A DNA stretch of 64,000 nucleotides. It comes from Nocardioides palaemonis (GTDB lineage: Bacteria > Actinomycetota > Actinomycetes > Propionibacteriales > Nocardioidaceae). Location of the stretch: NCBI RefSeq assembly GCF_018275325.1, contig NZ_JAGVQR010000001.1:1302001-1366000 (forward strand), written 5' to 3'. Position numbers and translations under genes: made by a program. The notes beneath the pieces were generated by a model, which was given only the letters and a program-made list of their open reading frames with translations, was not told where the DNA came from and ran no database searches. This document shows, piece after piece, positions 33,413 to 42,748 of the stretch. The number at the start of each line of letters is the position of its first letter. Position 1 is the stretch's first letter.

Positions 33413-33429
33413 GCGGGTAGGCATCTGCC

Positions 33430-35637
33430 ATGGTCGCGATCACCCCGGACAGCCCGCTCGCCGCTGTCTTCGGCAACCACCACAAGAAGCGCAAGCTCGC
33501 CGAGGAGGGCCTCGGCCTGCGCACCGTGGGCGACCTGCTGCGCCACTTCCCGCGGCGCTACGTCGAGGCCACCGAGCTCTCGGAGGTGGCGACCCCGGCG
33601 GTCGGCGACCAGCTGACCATCGTGGGCGAGGTGCGCTCGTGCTCCAGCGCACCGTTCACCGCCGGCAACCGCCGCCAGTGGCGTACGACGATCCGGCTGC
33701 GCACCGACGGCCCCGACTTCTCGGTGACGCTGTTCAGCCCCTACCAGGCGCTCGCCGAGCGCCACGAGGGCGAGTTCCGCTCCGGCAGCCGCGCGATCTT
33801 CACCGGCAAGGCCAAGCTGTTCCGCGAGAGCTGGCAGCTCGAGCAGGCCCACGGCTTCGCCCTCGACGGGGAGGAGGGCGTGATGCTGAGCAAGCTCATA
33901 CCGGTCTACCCGCTGACCGCCAAGCTCTACACCTGGGACCTGCAGAAGGTCGTCTCCGTCGCCCTCGACCTGGTGACCGGCGTGCCCGACGTCTTCACCC
34001 CCGAGCTGCGCGAGCGCTTCGACCTGCTCGGGATCATGCAGGCGCTGCGGTGGATCCACGCGCCCGACGAGTGGGGGCAGCTCGGCGCGGCCCAGAAGCG
34101 GTTCCGCTTCGAGGAGGCGCTGGTGCTCCAGCTGGTGCTCGCCCGCCGCCGCGCGGCGCACCGCGCCCAGGGCGCCCAGTCGCGTCCGGCCCGCTCGGGC
34201 GGCATCCTCGACGCCTTCGACGCGAAATTGCCGTTCACCCTCACCGACGGCCAGCGCCAGGTGGGCGAGGAGGTCGCCGCGGAGCTCGCGCGCGACCACC
34301 CGATGAACCGCCTGCTGCAGGGCGAGGTCGGCTCCGGCAAGACGCTGGTCGCCCTGCGCGCCATGCTCCAGGTCGTCGACGCCGGCGGCCAGGCGGCGCT
34401 GCTGGCGCCCACCGAGGTGCTCGCCCAGCAGCACCACCGCTCGATCAGCGCGATGCTCGGCGACCTGGCTCAGGGCGGCATGCTCGGGGGCGCCGCCGAG
34501 GCGACCGGCGTCGTGCTGCTCACCGGGTCGATGGGCAAGGCCGCCCGCCAGGAGGCGATGCTGCGGATCGTCACCGGCGAGGCGGGGATCGTGATCGGCA
34601 CCCACGCCCTGCTCGAGGACCGCGTCGAGTTCGCCGACCTCGGCCTGGTCGTCGTCGACGAGCAGCACCGCTTCGGCGTCGAGCAGCGCGCCGCGCTCAC
34701 CGACAAGGCGGGCTCACCGCCCCACGTGCTCGTGATGACCGCGACGCCGATCCCGCGCACCGTCGCGATGACCGTCTTCGGCGACCTCGAGACCTCCGTG
34801 CTCGCCGAGCTGCCCGCGGGCCGCGCCCCGATCCAGACCTCGGTCGTGCCGCTGGCCGACCAGCCGGCCTGGATCGACCGGGTGTGGCAGCGCGCCCGCG
34901 AGGAGGTGGAGAAGGGCCACCAGGTCTACGTCGTGTGCCCCCGGATCTCCGGCGACGCGGGGGAGGAGGGCGAGCGCGACCAGGTCGACCTCGACGAGGA
35001 CGGCAAGGAGGTCGCGCCGAAGCGAGCCCTGGCCGCCGTCGAGGAGGTGCACGCGGAGCTGTCGTCCGGTCCGCTCGCCGGGCTCCGCACCGCGGTCCTG
35101 CACGGGCGGCTCGCCCCCGACGAGAAGGAGCGCACGATGCGGGCCTTCGCCGCGGGCGAGGTCGACGTGCTGGTCTCCACCACCGTGATCGAGGTGGGTG
35201 TCGACGTCCACAACGCCACCACCATGGTGCTGCTCGACGCCGACCGGTTCGGCGTTTCCCAGCTCCACCAGCTGCGCGGCCGGGTGGGTCGCGGCGGCCT
35301 CCCGGGGCTCTGCCTGCTGGTCTCCCACGCCGAGATCGGCACCCCTGCGCGCGAGCGGCTCGACGCGGTCGCCGCCACCACCGACGGCTTCGAGCTCAGT
35401 CGCGTCGACCTCGAGCAGCGCCGTGAGGGTGACGTGCTCGGCGCCAGCCAGTCGGGCTTCCGCTCGAGCCTGGTGTCCCTGCGGGTGCTGCGCGACGAGA
35501 AGACCATCGAGCGTGCCAGGGAGGCCGCGGAGGCACTACTCTCCGAGGATCCCGGGCTGGGGCAGGCCCCGGACCTGGCCGCGGTGGTCGCCGAGGTCGA
35601 ACGATCCGCAGCGTCGGGATTCATGGAGAAGGGCTGA
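33430..35637 (+). CDS. recG: ATP-dependent DNA helicase RecG
   Basis: The 735-residue helicase remodels stalled replication forks and Holliday junctions. It has an N-terminal wedge/OB region (residues about 60-150), Walker A in LLQGEVGSGKTLVALRA, Walker B variant VVVDEQHRFGVEQR, motif III MTATPIPRT, and motifs V-VI in VSTTVIEVGVDVHNAT and QLHQLRGRVGRGGLPG. An acidic insertion (RDQVDLDEDGKEVAP) sits within helicase domain 2. Its stop is ten bases from rsmD. Confidence 0.96.
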   Translation: MVAITPDSPLAAVFGNHHKKRKLAEEGLGLRTVGDLLRHFPRRYVEATELSEVATPAVGDQLTIVGEVRSCSSAPFTAGNRRQWRTTIRLRTDGPDFSVTLFSPYQALAERHEGEFRSGSRAIFTGKAKLFRESWQLEQAHGFALDGEEGVMLSKLIPVYPLTAKLYTWDLQKVVSVALDLVTGVPDVFTPELRERFDLLGIMQALRWIHAPDEWGQLGAAQKRFRFEEALVLQLVLARRRAAHRAQGAQSRPARSGGILDAFDAKLPFTLTDGQRQVGEEVAAELARDHPMNRLLQGEVGSGKTLVALRAMLQVVDAGGQAALLAPTEVLAQQHHRSISAMLGDLAQGGMLGGAAEATGVVLLTGSMGKAARQEAMLRIVTGEAGIVIGTHALLEDRVEFADLGLVVVDEQHRFGVEQRAALTDKAGSPPHVLVMTATPIPRTVAMTVFGDLETSVLAELPAGRAPIQTSVVPLADQPAWIDRVWQRAREEVEKGHQVYVVCPRISGDAGEEGERDQVDLDEDGKEVAPKRALAAVEEVHAELSSGPLAGLRTAVLHGRLAPDEKERTMRAFAAGEVDVLVSTTVIEVGVDVHNATTMVLLDADRFGVSQLHQLRGRVGRGGLPGLCLLVSHAEIGTPARERLDAVAATTDGFELSRVDLEQRREGDVLGASQSGFRSSLVSLRVLRDEKTIERAREAAEALLSEDPGLGQAPDLAAVVAEVERSAASGFMEKG

Positions 35638-35647
35638 GCGCGACGAG

Positions 35648-36217
35648 ATGACTCGCATCATCGGGGGAACGGCGGGGGGTCGCCGTCTCGAGACGCCGCG
35701 CGGCCAGACGACGCGTCCCACCAGCGACCGGGTGCGCGAGGCCCTGTTCTCGGCGATCGAGTCGCGCACCGGGTCGCTCGACGGGCTGCGGTTCCTCGAC
35801 CTCTACGCCGGGTCGGGTGCGGTGGGCCTGGAGGCCTGGTCGCGCGGGGCCGGGGTGGTGACGCTCGTGGAGCAGGACCGGCGTACGGCCGCCCTCATCA
35901 GCCGCAACGCCGCCGCGCTCGGCTTCGGCCGCGCCAACGTCGTCGCCGGCGCGGTCGCCGGCGTGCTCCAGCGACCGCCGGCCGCGCCCTACGACGTGGT
36001 CTTCTCCGACCCGCCCTACCCCCTCGCGGACGACGAGGTGGCCGCCGACCTGACCTCCCTGGTGACCCACGGGTGGCTGGTGCCCGGGGCGCTCGTCGTG
36101 GTGGAGCGCGCCGCGAAGCGCAGCGAGGTGCGGTGGCCCGACGGGATCGAGGCCGACCGGACGAAGCGCTACGGCGAGACCGCGCTTTGGTACGGTCACG
36201 CCACCCCGGCCCCCTGA
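35648..36217 (+). CDS. rsmD: 16S rRNA (guanine966-N2)-methyltransferase
   Basis: The 189-residue SAM-dependent enzyme has MTRIIGGTAGGRRLETP at the start, FLDLYAGSGAVGLEAWSRGA as the SAM loop, and the catalytic VVFSDPPYPL (DPPY). ATG 35648 gives the standard N-terminus. It lies between recG and coaD, a common and conserved arrangement, and is probably translated from the same message. Confidence 0.95.
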   Translation: MTRIIGGTAGGRRLETPRGQTTRPTSDRVREALFSAIESRTGSLDGLRFLDLYAGSGAVGLEAWSRGAGVVTLVEQDRRTAALISRNAAALGFGRANVVAGAVAGVLQRPPAAPYDVVFSDPPYPLADDEVAADLTSLVTHGWLVPGALVVVERAAKRSEVRWPDGIEADRTKRYGETALWYGHATPAP

Positions 36218-36234
36218 CCCCGGAAGGAACGACC

Positions 36235-36720
36235 GTGCGCCGCGCTGTCTGCCCCGGCTCCTTCGACCCCGTCACCACCGGTCACCTCGACATCATCGGC
36301 CGCGCCGCGCGCCTCTTCGACGAGGTGGTCGTCGCGACCGGCGTCAACATGAGCAAGAACCGGCTCTTCACGCCCGACGAGCGGATCGCGATGCTCGAGG
36401 AGGCGACCGCGTCCCTGCCCAACGTGCGGGTCTCGGGCTTCGACGGCCTGATCGTGGACTTCTGCCGCGAGATCGACGCGGTCGCGATCGTCAAGGGCCT
36501 GCGGGGCGCCGGCGACTACGAGTACGAGCTGCCGATGGCGCAGATGAACTCCCACCTGACGTCGGTGGAGACGGTGTTCCTGCCCGGCGCGGTCGGCAAC
36601 GCGTTCGTCTCCTCCAGCCTGATCAAGGAGGTCGCGGCCCTCGGCGGCGACGTCCACGGCCTCGTGCCCGACGCGGTCCGCGAGCAGCTGGTGCGCCGGC
36701 TGGCCGAGCGGCGCGCGTGA
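36235..36720 (+). CDS. coaD: Phosphopantetheine adenylyltransferase
   Basis: The 161-residue enzyme makes dephospho-CoA from pantetheine phosphate and ATP. The nucleotidyltransferase signature is RAVCPGSFDPVTTGHLDIIG (TxGH), and later QMNSHLTSVETVFLPG and FVSSSLIKEVAALGGDV are conserved. GTG 36235 follows GGAAGGAACGACC. Full length. Confidence 0.96.
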   Translation: MRRAVCPGSFDPVTTGHLDIIGRAARLFDEVVVATGVNMSKNRLFTPDERIAMLEEATASLPNVRVSGFDGLIVDFCREIDAVAIVKGLRGAGDYEYELPMAQMNSHLTSVETVFLPGAVGNAFVSSSLIKEVAALGGDVHGLVPDAVREQLVRRLAERRA

Positions 36721-36737
36721 TGCGCGGGGGAGTCGTT

Positions 36738-36767
36738 TTGCCCGTCCGGTGGAGCGCCGGATACGAT
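36738..36767 (+). promoter_or_regulatory. Predicted promoter of the yceD-rpmF-rnc-mutM operon
   Basis: TTGCCC (36738-36743) and TACGAT (36762-36767) are 18 bp apart, about 40 bp upstream of the first gene. Both hexamers fit housekeeping actinobacterial promoters. Confidence 0.5.
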
Positions 36768-36805
36768 TCCGAGGTTGTGTTGGTGTCCAGACGTGGGAGT
36801 TCGTT

Positions 36806-37375
36806 GTGAACAGCCTGGACCCGAGGGCGCCGCTCGTGCTTGACACTCGCGAGCTCGGCCGCCGCCCGGGGTCCCAGCGTGAGCTCGAGCTCTCCGTCCC
36901 GGCGCCGGCACAGCTGGGTATCGAGGTCCTCTCTGTCCCCGAAGGTGCGCCGGTCGAGCTCGACCTGCGGCTGGAGGCGGTCATGGAGGGCGTGCTGCTC
37001 ACGGGCACGGCCACGGCCGCGCTCGAGGGGGAGTGCGTACGGTGCCTGGAGCCGATCGAGGACGAGGTCCACGTGACGCTGCAGGAGCTCTACGTCTACC
37101 CCGACCAGCACGACCGGGCCGCGGAGCACGACGACCGCGACCTGGACGACGAGACCAGCCGGCTCGAGGACGACGACCTGCTCGACCTCGAGCCACTGCT
37201 GCGGGACGCGGTGGTGCTCGCACTGCCCTTCCAGCCGCTCTGCATGGACGATTGCCCCGGGTTGTGCACCGAGTGCGGTGCGCGGCTCGCGGACGACCCG
37301 GACCACGCGCACGACGCACCGATCGACCCCCGCTGGGCCGGGCTGCAGCAGCTCACGCAGGACCCCCAGGACTGA
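36806..37375 (+). CDS. YceD/DUF177 family protein
   Basis: The 189-residue protein has the DUF177 core with a metal-type cysteine set: [20 protein letters not shown], then [15 protein letters not shown]. YceD proteins regularly precede rpmF and in some bacteria affect 23S rRNA maturation. GTG 36806 with GGGAG upstream is chosen because the earlier residues of the longer frame come from the promoter region. An acidic linker ([20 protein letters not shown]) is typical of actinobacterial members. Confidence 0.9.
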   Translation: MNSLDPRAPLVLDTRELGRRPGSQRELELSVPAPAQLGIEVLSVPEGAPVELDLRLEAVMEGVLLTGTATAALEGECVRCLEPIEDEVHVTLQELYVYPDQHDRAAEHDDRDLDDETSRLEDDDLLDLEPLLRDAVVLALPFQPLCMDDCPGLCTECGARLADDPDHAHDAPIDPRWAGLQQLTQDPQD

Positions 37376-37421
37376 CCACCTCACCGGTACCCCCGGTGGA
37401 CGCAAGCAACAGGAGACAACC

Positions 37422-37607
37422 ATGGCTGTTCCGAAGCGGAAGATGTCGCGCAGCAACACGCGCCACCGCCGTTCGCAGTGGAAGGCCGTCGCGCCGACCC
37501 TCGTGACCTGCGCCAACCCCGCCTGCGGCTCCAAGCACCTCCCGCACCGTGCGTGCGGCTCGTGCGGCCAGTACGGCGCCAAGGCCGACCGTCGCCAGGT
37601 CCTCTGA
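37422..37607 (+). CDS. rpmF: 50S ribosomal protein L32
   Basis: The 61-residue protein starts [19 protein letters not shown] and contains two CxxC pairs ([13 protein letters not shown] is degenerate at the first; [10 protein letters not shown]). Only the conserved neighbours yceD and rnc flank it. ATG 37422 follows CAGGAGACAACC. Its TGA overlaps the likely start of rnc. Confidence 0.96.
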   Translation: MAVPKRKMSRSNTRHRRSQWKAVAPTLVTCANPACGSKHLPHRACGSCGQYGAKADRRQVL

Positions 37608-38344
37608 CCACCGACGAGCTCCGCGCAGCGCTCGGTGATCCGGTCCTGGATCCCGAGCTGCTGCAGCGTGCCCTGACCCACCGCTCGTACGCCTACGAGA
37701 ACGGCCAGATCCCGACCAACGAGCGCCTGGAGTTCCTGGGCGACTCGGTGCTCGGGGTCGTGGTCACCGAGACGCTCTACCGCGCCCACCCGGACTTCTC
37801 CGAGGGCCGGCTGGCGAAGCTGCGTGCGGCGGTGGTCAACGCGCGCGCCCTCGCCGGCGTCGCGCGCGAGATCGGTCTCGGCCAGCACATCATGCTGGGC
37901 CGCGGCGAGGAGACCACCGGCGGTCGCGACAAGGCGTCGATCCTGTCCGACACCGTGGAGGCCGTGATCGGTGCGATCCACCTCAGCGGGGGGATGGGCG
38001 AGGCCGCCAAGGTGGTCCACCGCCTCTTCGACCCGGTGATGGAGGCCGCCGCGTCCATGGGCGCCGGCCTGGACTGGAAGACGTCGCTCCAGGAGCTGTC
38101 GGCCAACCTCGGCCTCGGCGTCCCGGAGTACCTCATCGAGGACGACGGCCCGGACCACATGAAGACCTTCGTGGCGCGGGTGCGCGTCGGCGAGCTCGTG
38201 CTCGGCAACGGCAAGGGTCGCTCCAAGAAGGAGGCCGAGCAGGGCGCCGCCGAGACCGCCTACCGCGAGATCAAGGCCACGCAGGCCGCGCCCGCGGCCG
38301 GCGCTGCAGCGGCCGCCGACGGCGCCGCCGCGTCCGACGCCTGA
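37604..38344 (+). CDS. rnc: Ribonuclease III
   Basis: The 246-residue endoribonuclease has the signature [15 protein letters not shown], the second metal cluster [18 protein letters not shown], and a C-terminal dsRNA-binding domain ([33 protein letters not shown]). An Ala-rich tail follows. The start is unusual: at the expected position ([11 protein letters not shown]) there is a CTG (37604) overlapping the rpmF stop (CTGA) with AGG four bases upstream. The nearest ordinary start is GTG 37562 inside rpmF, which would add 14 basic residues and has no RBS. Confidence 0.9.
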   Translation: MTTDELRAALGDPVLDPELLQRALTHRSYAYENGQIPTNERLEFLGDSVLGVVVTETLYRAHPDFSEGRLAKLRAAVVNARALAGVAREIGLGQHIMLGRGEETTGGRDKASILSDTVEAVIGAIHLSGGMGEAAKVVHRLFDPVMEAAASMGAGLDWKTSLQELSANLGLGVPEYLIEDDGPDHMKTFVARVRVGELVLGNGKGRSKKEAEQGAAETAYREIKATQAAPAAGAAAAADGAAASDA

Positions 38345-38348
38345 TCCG

Positions 38349-39257
38349 GTGCCCGAGCTCCCCGAGGTCGAGGTCGTCCGTGCGGGCCTCGAGCGCCACG
38401 TCGTGGGCGCCACCGTCACCGACGTCGAGGTCCTGCACCCGCGTCCGGTGCGCCGCGACCCCCGTGGCCCGGAGGGCTTCGCGGCCGCGCTGACCGGGCA
38501 GCGCATCGACGCGGTCCGGCGGCGCGGCAAGTACTTCTGGCTGGCCCTCGCCAGCGGGGACGCCCTGCTCGGCCACCTCGGCATGAGCGGGCAGATGCTG
38601 CTCCACGAGCCCGGCGCGCCCGACGAGCGCCACCTGCGGGTCCGCTTCGGCCTCGCCGTGCCGACGGCTCCCGTCGGTGCCGGGTCGCCGGTCCCGCCGC
38701 CCGGCCGGCTCGAGATGCGCTTCGTCGACCAGCGGATGTTCGGTGGCCTCGCCGTCTCGACGGGCGGGGCCGACCTCCCGCCCGAGATCGCCCACATCGC
38801 CCGCGACCCGCTCGACGCGGCGTTCGACGACGACGAGTTCGTGCGCCGGGCCCGCCGCCGTACGTCGGGCGTGAAGCGGCTGCTGCTCGACCAGGGGCTG
38901 GTGTCCGGGGTCGGCAACATCTACGCCGACGAGTCCCTGTGGCGCGCCCGCCTCCACGGCGAGCGCCCCGGCGACCGGCTCACCGGGCCGGTGCTGCGCG
39001 AGCTGCTCGGCCACGTCCGCGACGTGATGGGCCAGGCCCTGGCCCAGGGCGGCACGTCCTTCGACGCGCTCTACGTCAACGTCAACGGCGAGTCCGGCTA
39101 CTTCGACCGCTCCCTCGACGCCTACGGCCGCGAGGGCGAGCCGTGCCGTCGCTGCGGCACCCCGATCCGCCGGGTGGCGTTCATGAACCGCTCCTCCTAC
39201 TTCTGCCCGACCTGCCAGCGTCCGCCCCGCGGCACGCGACGCGCCGGCCCCCGTTGA
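38349..39257 (+). CDS. mutM: Formamidopyrimidine-DNA glycosylase
   Basis: The 302-residue repair enzyme removes 8-oxoguanine and nicks the strand. The N-terminus [13 protein letters not shown] supplies the catalytic Pro and Glu. [13 protein letters not shown] and [20 protein letters not shown] are conserved. The zinc finger [20 protein letters not shown] is followed by CPTCQ. GTG 38349 is four bases after the rnc stop. A Pro-rich insertion ([15 protein letters not shown]) is peculiar to this lineage. Confidence 0.96.
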   Translation: MPELPEVEVVRAGLERHVVGATVTDVEVLHPRPVRRDPRGPEGFAAALTGQRIDAVRRRGKYFWLALASGDALLGHLGMSGQMLLHEPGAPDERHLRVRFGLAVPTAPVGAGSPVPPPGRLEMRFVDQRMFGGLAVSTGGADLPPEIAHIARDPLDAAFDDDEFVRRARRRTSGVKRLLLDQGLVSGVGNIYADESLWRARLHGERPGDRLTGPVLRELLGHVRDVMGQALAQGGTSFDALYVNVNGESGYFDRSLDAYGREGEPCRRCGTPIRRVAFMNRSSYFCPTCQRPPRGTRRAGPR

Positions 39258-39283
39258 CCGCCCGCCACCTCGGTGGGACTCTT

Positions 39284-39309
39284 GGAGACGGGCCTCGTGG
39301 CCCGTCTCC
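39284..39309 (+). terminator. Terminator hairpin after mutM
   Basis: GGAGACGGGC (39284-39293) pairs perfectly with GCCCGTCTCC (39300-39309) around CTCGTG. It ends the yceD-mutM operon, 27 bp after the stop. Confidence 0.7.
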
Positions 39310-39328
39310 CCGTTCGGAAAGGCTCCCC

Positions 39329-39520
39329 ATGGCCAAGGCGCTGTTGGGTCATGTCAACCACGACGCACGGACCACCTCGGTCCTCACCGTCGAGAACAGT
39401 CGGCTCCGTCGTCGCGTCGACGACCTCGAGTCGCTGGTGCTGCGGCTCCAGGCCGACAACGACCGGCTCGCGGCCGCCGTCCGCGAGGCCCGGGCCGCCG
39501 AGGACCTCCAGCCCGCCTGA
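39329..39520 (+). CDS. Small coiled-coil protein of unknown function
   Basis: The 63-residue protein starts from an ATG with GGAAAGG upstream. It begins AKALLGHVNHDARTTSVLTV and continues as one amphipathic helix with heptad-like Leu/Val spacing (RLRRRVDDLESLVLRLQADN). No known function is recognised. It may be a septum- or ribosome-associated small helical protein. Codon use and RBS support a real gene. Confidence 0.7.
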   Translation: MAKALLGHVNHDARTTSVLTVENSRLRRRVDDLESLVLRLQADNDRLAAAVREARAAEDLQPA

Positions 39521-39594
39521 CTGACCGTCCACCCTCCACCGCCGTCGGCGGCGATAACCCGCTGCGCGGACGGGGCGGCGCGGCCTAGGCTCCG

Positions 39595-40845
39595 GTGCTC
39601 GTGACCACCCTCGTCGAGACCGTCCTGCCCAGCCGCCTCGGCCGCGGCTTCCGGTGGCTGGTCGCGTCGTCCTGGGTCACCAACCTCGGCGACGGGATGC
39701 TGATCGCCGCCGGCCCGCTGCTGGTCGCCTCGCAGACCCGCAACCCGGTCCTCGTCTCGGCCTCGATGCTCGCGCTCACCGTGCCCTGGCTGCTCGTGGG
39801 GCTGCTGGCCGGGGCCCTCGCCGACCGGCTCGACCGCCGCCTGGTGATCATGACCGCCAACGCGGTGCGTGGCGTCGTCCTCGCGGGCCTGTGCGCCACG
39901 ATCGTCAGCGGGCACGTCAACATCGCCGTCGTCCTGGTCGCGATGGTCGCGATGGGCACCGCGGAGACCTTCGTGGACGCCACGTCCGGCACGCTCACGC
40001 CGATGCTGGTCGAGAAGGAGGACCTCGGCATCGCCAACTCCCGGCTGATGGCGGGGATGATCACCGGCAACCAGCTCGTCGGTCCCGCGGTCGGGGCGCT
40101 GCTCTTCGCCGCCGGGACGGCGTGGCCGTTCGTCCTCACGGTCGTGTGCATCGCCGCGGGCATCGCGCTGGTGTCTCGGATCGGGACCGCGCCCGGCGCG
40201 GTGCGCGAGCAGGTCGACACCCACATCCGCCAGGACATCGCCGACGGCGTGCGCTGGCTGTGGGGCAACCCGCCGGTCCGCACGCTTGCGATCATCATCG
40301 TGGTCTTCAACGTGACGTGGGCAGCGCCCTGGGCCGTCCTCGTCCTCTGGGCGCTCGAGCGGGTGGGCATCGACGAGGCGGGCTTCGGGCTGCTGACCAC
40401 CGCGTCGGCGCTGGGCAGCCTGCTCGGCACCTTCGCGTACGGCCGGCTCGAGCGGTCGGTGCCGCTCGCGGTGCTGATGCGCGCCGTGCTGCTGGCCGAG
40501 GTGCTGTTCCACCTCGCGATGGCGCTGACCACCTCACCCTGGGCCGCCTACCCCCTGATGTTCTTCTTCGGGGCCTACGCCTTCGTGTGGGGCACCCTGT
40601 CGCAGGCCGTCCGGCAGCGGGCGGTGCCGCGCGAGCTGCAGGGCAGGGTGGGCTCGGTCTACATGATCTGCGTGATGGGCGGCATGCTGGTGGGCTCGCT
40701 GCTCGGCGGGCTGATCGCCCACGGGTGGGGTGTGGCGGCGCCGTGGTGGTTCGCCTTCGTCGGCTCGGGCGTGACCCTCGCCCTGGTGTGGCGCTCGCTC
40801 GCCCTCATCGCGCACGCCGACGAGCAGGTCGTCGCCGACGCCTGA
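39595..40845 (+). CDS. MFS transporter
   Basis: The 416-residue protein has twelve predicted membrane segments. The MFS loop motif after helix 2 reads LLAGALADRLDRRLVIMTAN, and the second-half equivalent is TFAYGRLERSVPLA. It resembles enterobactin-exporter-like or macrolide-efflux-like MFS proteins (the DUF894-type group). The substrate is unknown. GTG 39595 or GTG 39601 is the start. It is a single gene between small operons. Confidence 0.87.
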   Translation: MLVTTLVETVLPSRLGRGFRWLVASSWVTNLGDGMLIAAGPLLVASQTRNPVLVSASMLALTVPWLLVGLLAGALADRLDRRLVIMTANAVRGVVLAGLCATIVSGHVNIAVVLVAMVAMGTAETFVDATSGTLTPMLVEKEDLGIANSRLMAGMITGNQLVGPAVGALLFAAGTAWPFVLTVVCIAAGIALVSRIGTAPGAVREQVDTHIRQDIADGVRWLWGNPPVRTLAIIIVVFNVTWAAPWAVLVLWALERVGIDEAGFGLLTTASALGSLLGTFAYGRLERSVPLAVLMRAVLLAEVLFHLAMALTTSPWAAYPLMFFFGAYAFVWGTLSQAVRQRAVPRELQGRVGSVYMICVMGGMLVGSLLGGLIAHGWGVAAPWWFAFVGSGVTLALVWRSLALIAHADEQVVADA

Positions 40846-40881
40846 GCGGCGCGGGTCGCGCCCGGATGGTTCGATGGGTAG

Positions 40882-42243
40882 ATGGACGCCCTCGCCGAGC
40901 TCGTCGACCAGCTGCCCGAAGGGGTCGTGGTCACCGACCCGGTCCGCACCGAGAAGTACCGCTGGGACCGGTCGCAGGACCCCGGCGCCGGCACGCCCCT
41001 CGCAGTCGTCCGGGCGGAGGACGCGGGCCAAGTCCAGTCCGCGGTCCGGTGGGCGGCGCGCCACGACGTGCCCGTCGTGCCGCGCGGAGCCGGCACCGGC
41101 CTGTCGGGCGGCGCGAGCGCGGTCGACGGCGGCATCGTGCTCAGCCTGGAGCGGATGACCGCGATCGAGGTCGACCCGGTCGCCCAGGTCGCGGTCGTGG
41201 AGCCGGGCGCGCTCAACGCCGCGGTGAAGGTCGCCGCGGCCGAGCACGGCCTGTGGTACCCACCGGACCCGTCGTCCTACGAGATCTGCTCCATCGGCGG
41301 CAACGTCGCGACCAACGCCGGTGGCCTGTGCTGCGTGAAGTACGGCGTCACCACCGACTACGTCCTCGGCCTCGACGTGGTCCTCGCCGACGGCACCTTG
41401 GTGACCCTCGGCGGCACCCGGATCAAGGACGTCGCCGGGCTGTCCCTGCTCAAGCTCTTCGTCGGCAGCGAGGGCACCCTCGGCGTCGTCACCCGCGCCG
41501 TGATGCGGCTGGTCCCGGCCCAGGTCACCGGCGCCACGCTGGTCGCGGCGTTCCCCACCATGCCGGCCGCCGCCGAGGCGGTCGTGGCGATCCGGCGCTC
41601 GCTGCGCCCCTCGATGCTGGAGCTGATGGACCAGCCTTCGATCCGCGCCGTCGAGGCGTACCGGGCGATGGGCCTCGACACCTCGGCCGGTGCCCTGCTC
41701 GTCGCGCAGAGCGACGCCCCCGGCACGGCGTGCACGGCGGAGGTGGAGGCGATGCGCGCCGCGTGCGAGGCCGCCGGTGCCGCGGACGTCTTCGTCACCG
41801 ACGATGCCGAGGAGGGCGAGCTGTTCGTCCGCGCACGGCGGATGGTGATCCCGGCCGTCGAGGAGCTCGGCGAGCTGATGCTGGAGGACGTCGGCGTCCC
41901 GGTCCCGCGACTGCCGGAGCTGGTGGCCGCCGTCGCCGCGATCTCCGAGCGCCACGAACTGCTGATCCCGGTGGTGGCGCACGCCGGAGACGGCAACACC
42001 CACCCGCTGGTCGTCGTGCCGCGCGGCGACGACGCCGCGAAGGTGCGGGCGCTGGAGGCGTTCGAGGAGATCATGCGGGTCGCGATCTCGCTGGACGGCA
42101 CGATCACGGGCGAGCACGGCGTGGGCCGCACCAAGAAGTCGGCGCTCCCCGAGCAGCTCGGCGACGACGTGATGGCGCTGACCCGCCGGGTCAAGGACGC
42201 GCTCGACCCGGCCGGCATCCTCAACCCGGGCGCCGTGCTGTGA
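40882..42243 (+). CDS. FAD-linked oxidase, glycolate oxidase GlcD-like
   Basis: The 453-residue flavoenzyme has the FAD-binding PCMH domain (VVPRGAGTGLSGGASAVDGG, PDPSSYEICSIGGNVATNAG) and the C-terminal FAD-oxidase domain ending in GEHGVGRTKKSAL, with the metal/substrate loop VVAHAGDGNTHPL. GlcD and D-lactate dehydrogenases share this layout, so glycolate, D-lactate or another 2-hydroxy acid is the likely substrate. It overlaps a DinB-like gene and is two genes away from a glyoxylate-type aminotransferase. Confidence 0.88.
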   Translation: MDALAELVDQLPEGVVVTDPVRTEKYRWDRSQDPGAGTPLAVVRAEDAGQVQSAVRWAARHDVPVVPRGAGTGLSGGASAVDGGIVLSLERMTAIEVDPVAQVAVVEPGALNAAVKVAAAEHGLWYPPDPSSYEICSIGGNVATNAGGLCCVKYGVTTDYVLGLDVVLADGTLVTLGGTRIKDVAGLSLLKLFVGSEGTLGVVTRAVMRLVPAQVTGATLVAAFPTMPAAAEAVVAIRRSLRPSMLELMDQPSIRAVEAYRAMGLDTSAGALLVAQSDAPGTACTAEVEAMRAACEAAGAADVFVTDDAEEGELFVRARRMVIPAVEELGELMLEDVGVPVPRLPELVAAVAAISERHELLIPVVAHAGDGNTHPLVVVPRGDDAAKVRALEAFEEIMRVAISLDGTITGEHGVGRTKKSALPEQLGDDVMALTRRVKDALDPAGILNPGAVL

Positions 42244-42725
42244 CGCGACCGGCCGTGGACCGGCTGGCGGGGGAGCGGGACGCGCTCGTCCAGCAGCTCG
42301 CCTTCCACCGCGAGACGCTGCTGGAGAAGGTGGACGGACTCGGCGACGACGAGCTGCGCCGACCGATGACCGGGTCCGGGCTGAACCTGCTCGGGCTCGT
42401 GCGCCACCTCACGGTGACCGAGCACGGCTGGTTCCTCGTCATCTTCGCGGGGGAGCCCGACCCGTACGCCGACCTCGTGGACGACGCGGAGTTCCGGGTC
42501 GACGACGACGTGCCGAGCGCCGACGTGCTCGACCGCTACCGCGAGACCTGCGCCCGCGCCGACGCGGTCGTCGCCGCCGGCGGGCTCGACGACGTGGTCA
42601 CGACGCCGTGGGGGGCCGAGGTCAACCTGCGTGCCATCCTGACGCACATGATCCAGGAGACGGCGCGCCACAACGGCCACGCCGACCTCATGAGGGAAGC
42701 CATCGACGGGACGACCGGCTCGTGA
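42240..42725 (+). CDS. DinB/DUF664-family protein
   Basis: The 161-residue four-helix protein starts from a GTG overlapping the oxidase stop. The metal-binding histidines of DinB-like folds are visible: LVRHLTVTEHGWF (helix 2) and TARHNGHADLMREAIDG (helix 4). Members include mycothiol-dependent enzymes and many proteins of unknown role. It is transcribed with the oxidase and aminotransferase. Confidence 0.85.
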   Translation: MTRPAVDRLAGERDALVQQLAFHRETLLEKVDGLGDDELRRPMTGSGLNLLGLVRHLTVTEHGWFLVIFAGEPDPYADLVDDAEFRVDDDVPSADVLDRYRETCARADAVVAAGGLDDVVTTPWGAEVNLRAILTHMIQETARHNGHADLMREAIDGTTGS

Positions 42726-42748
42726 CGCGGTCGCAGACAGGAGAACCC

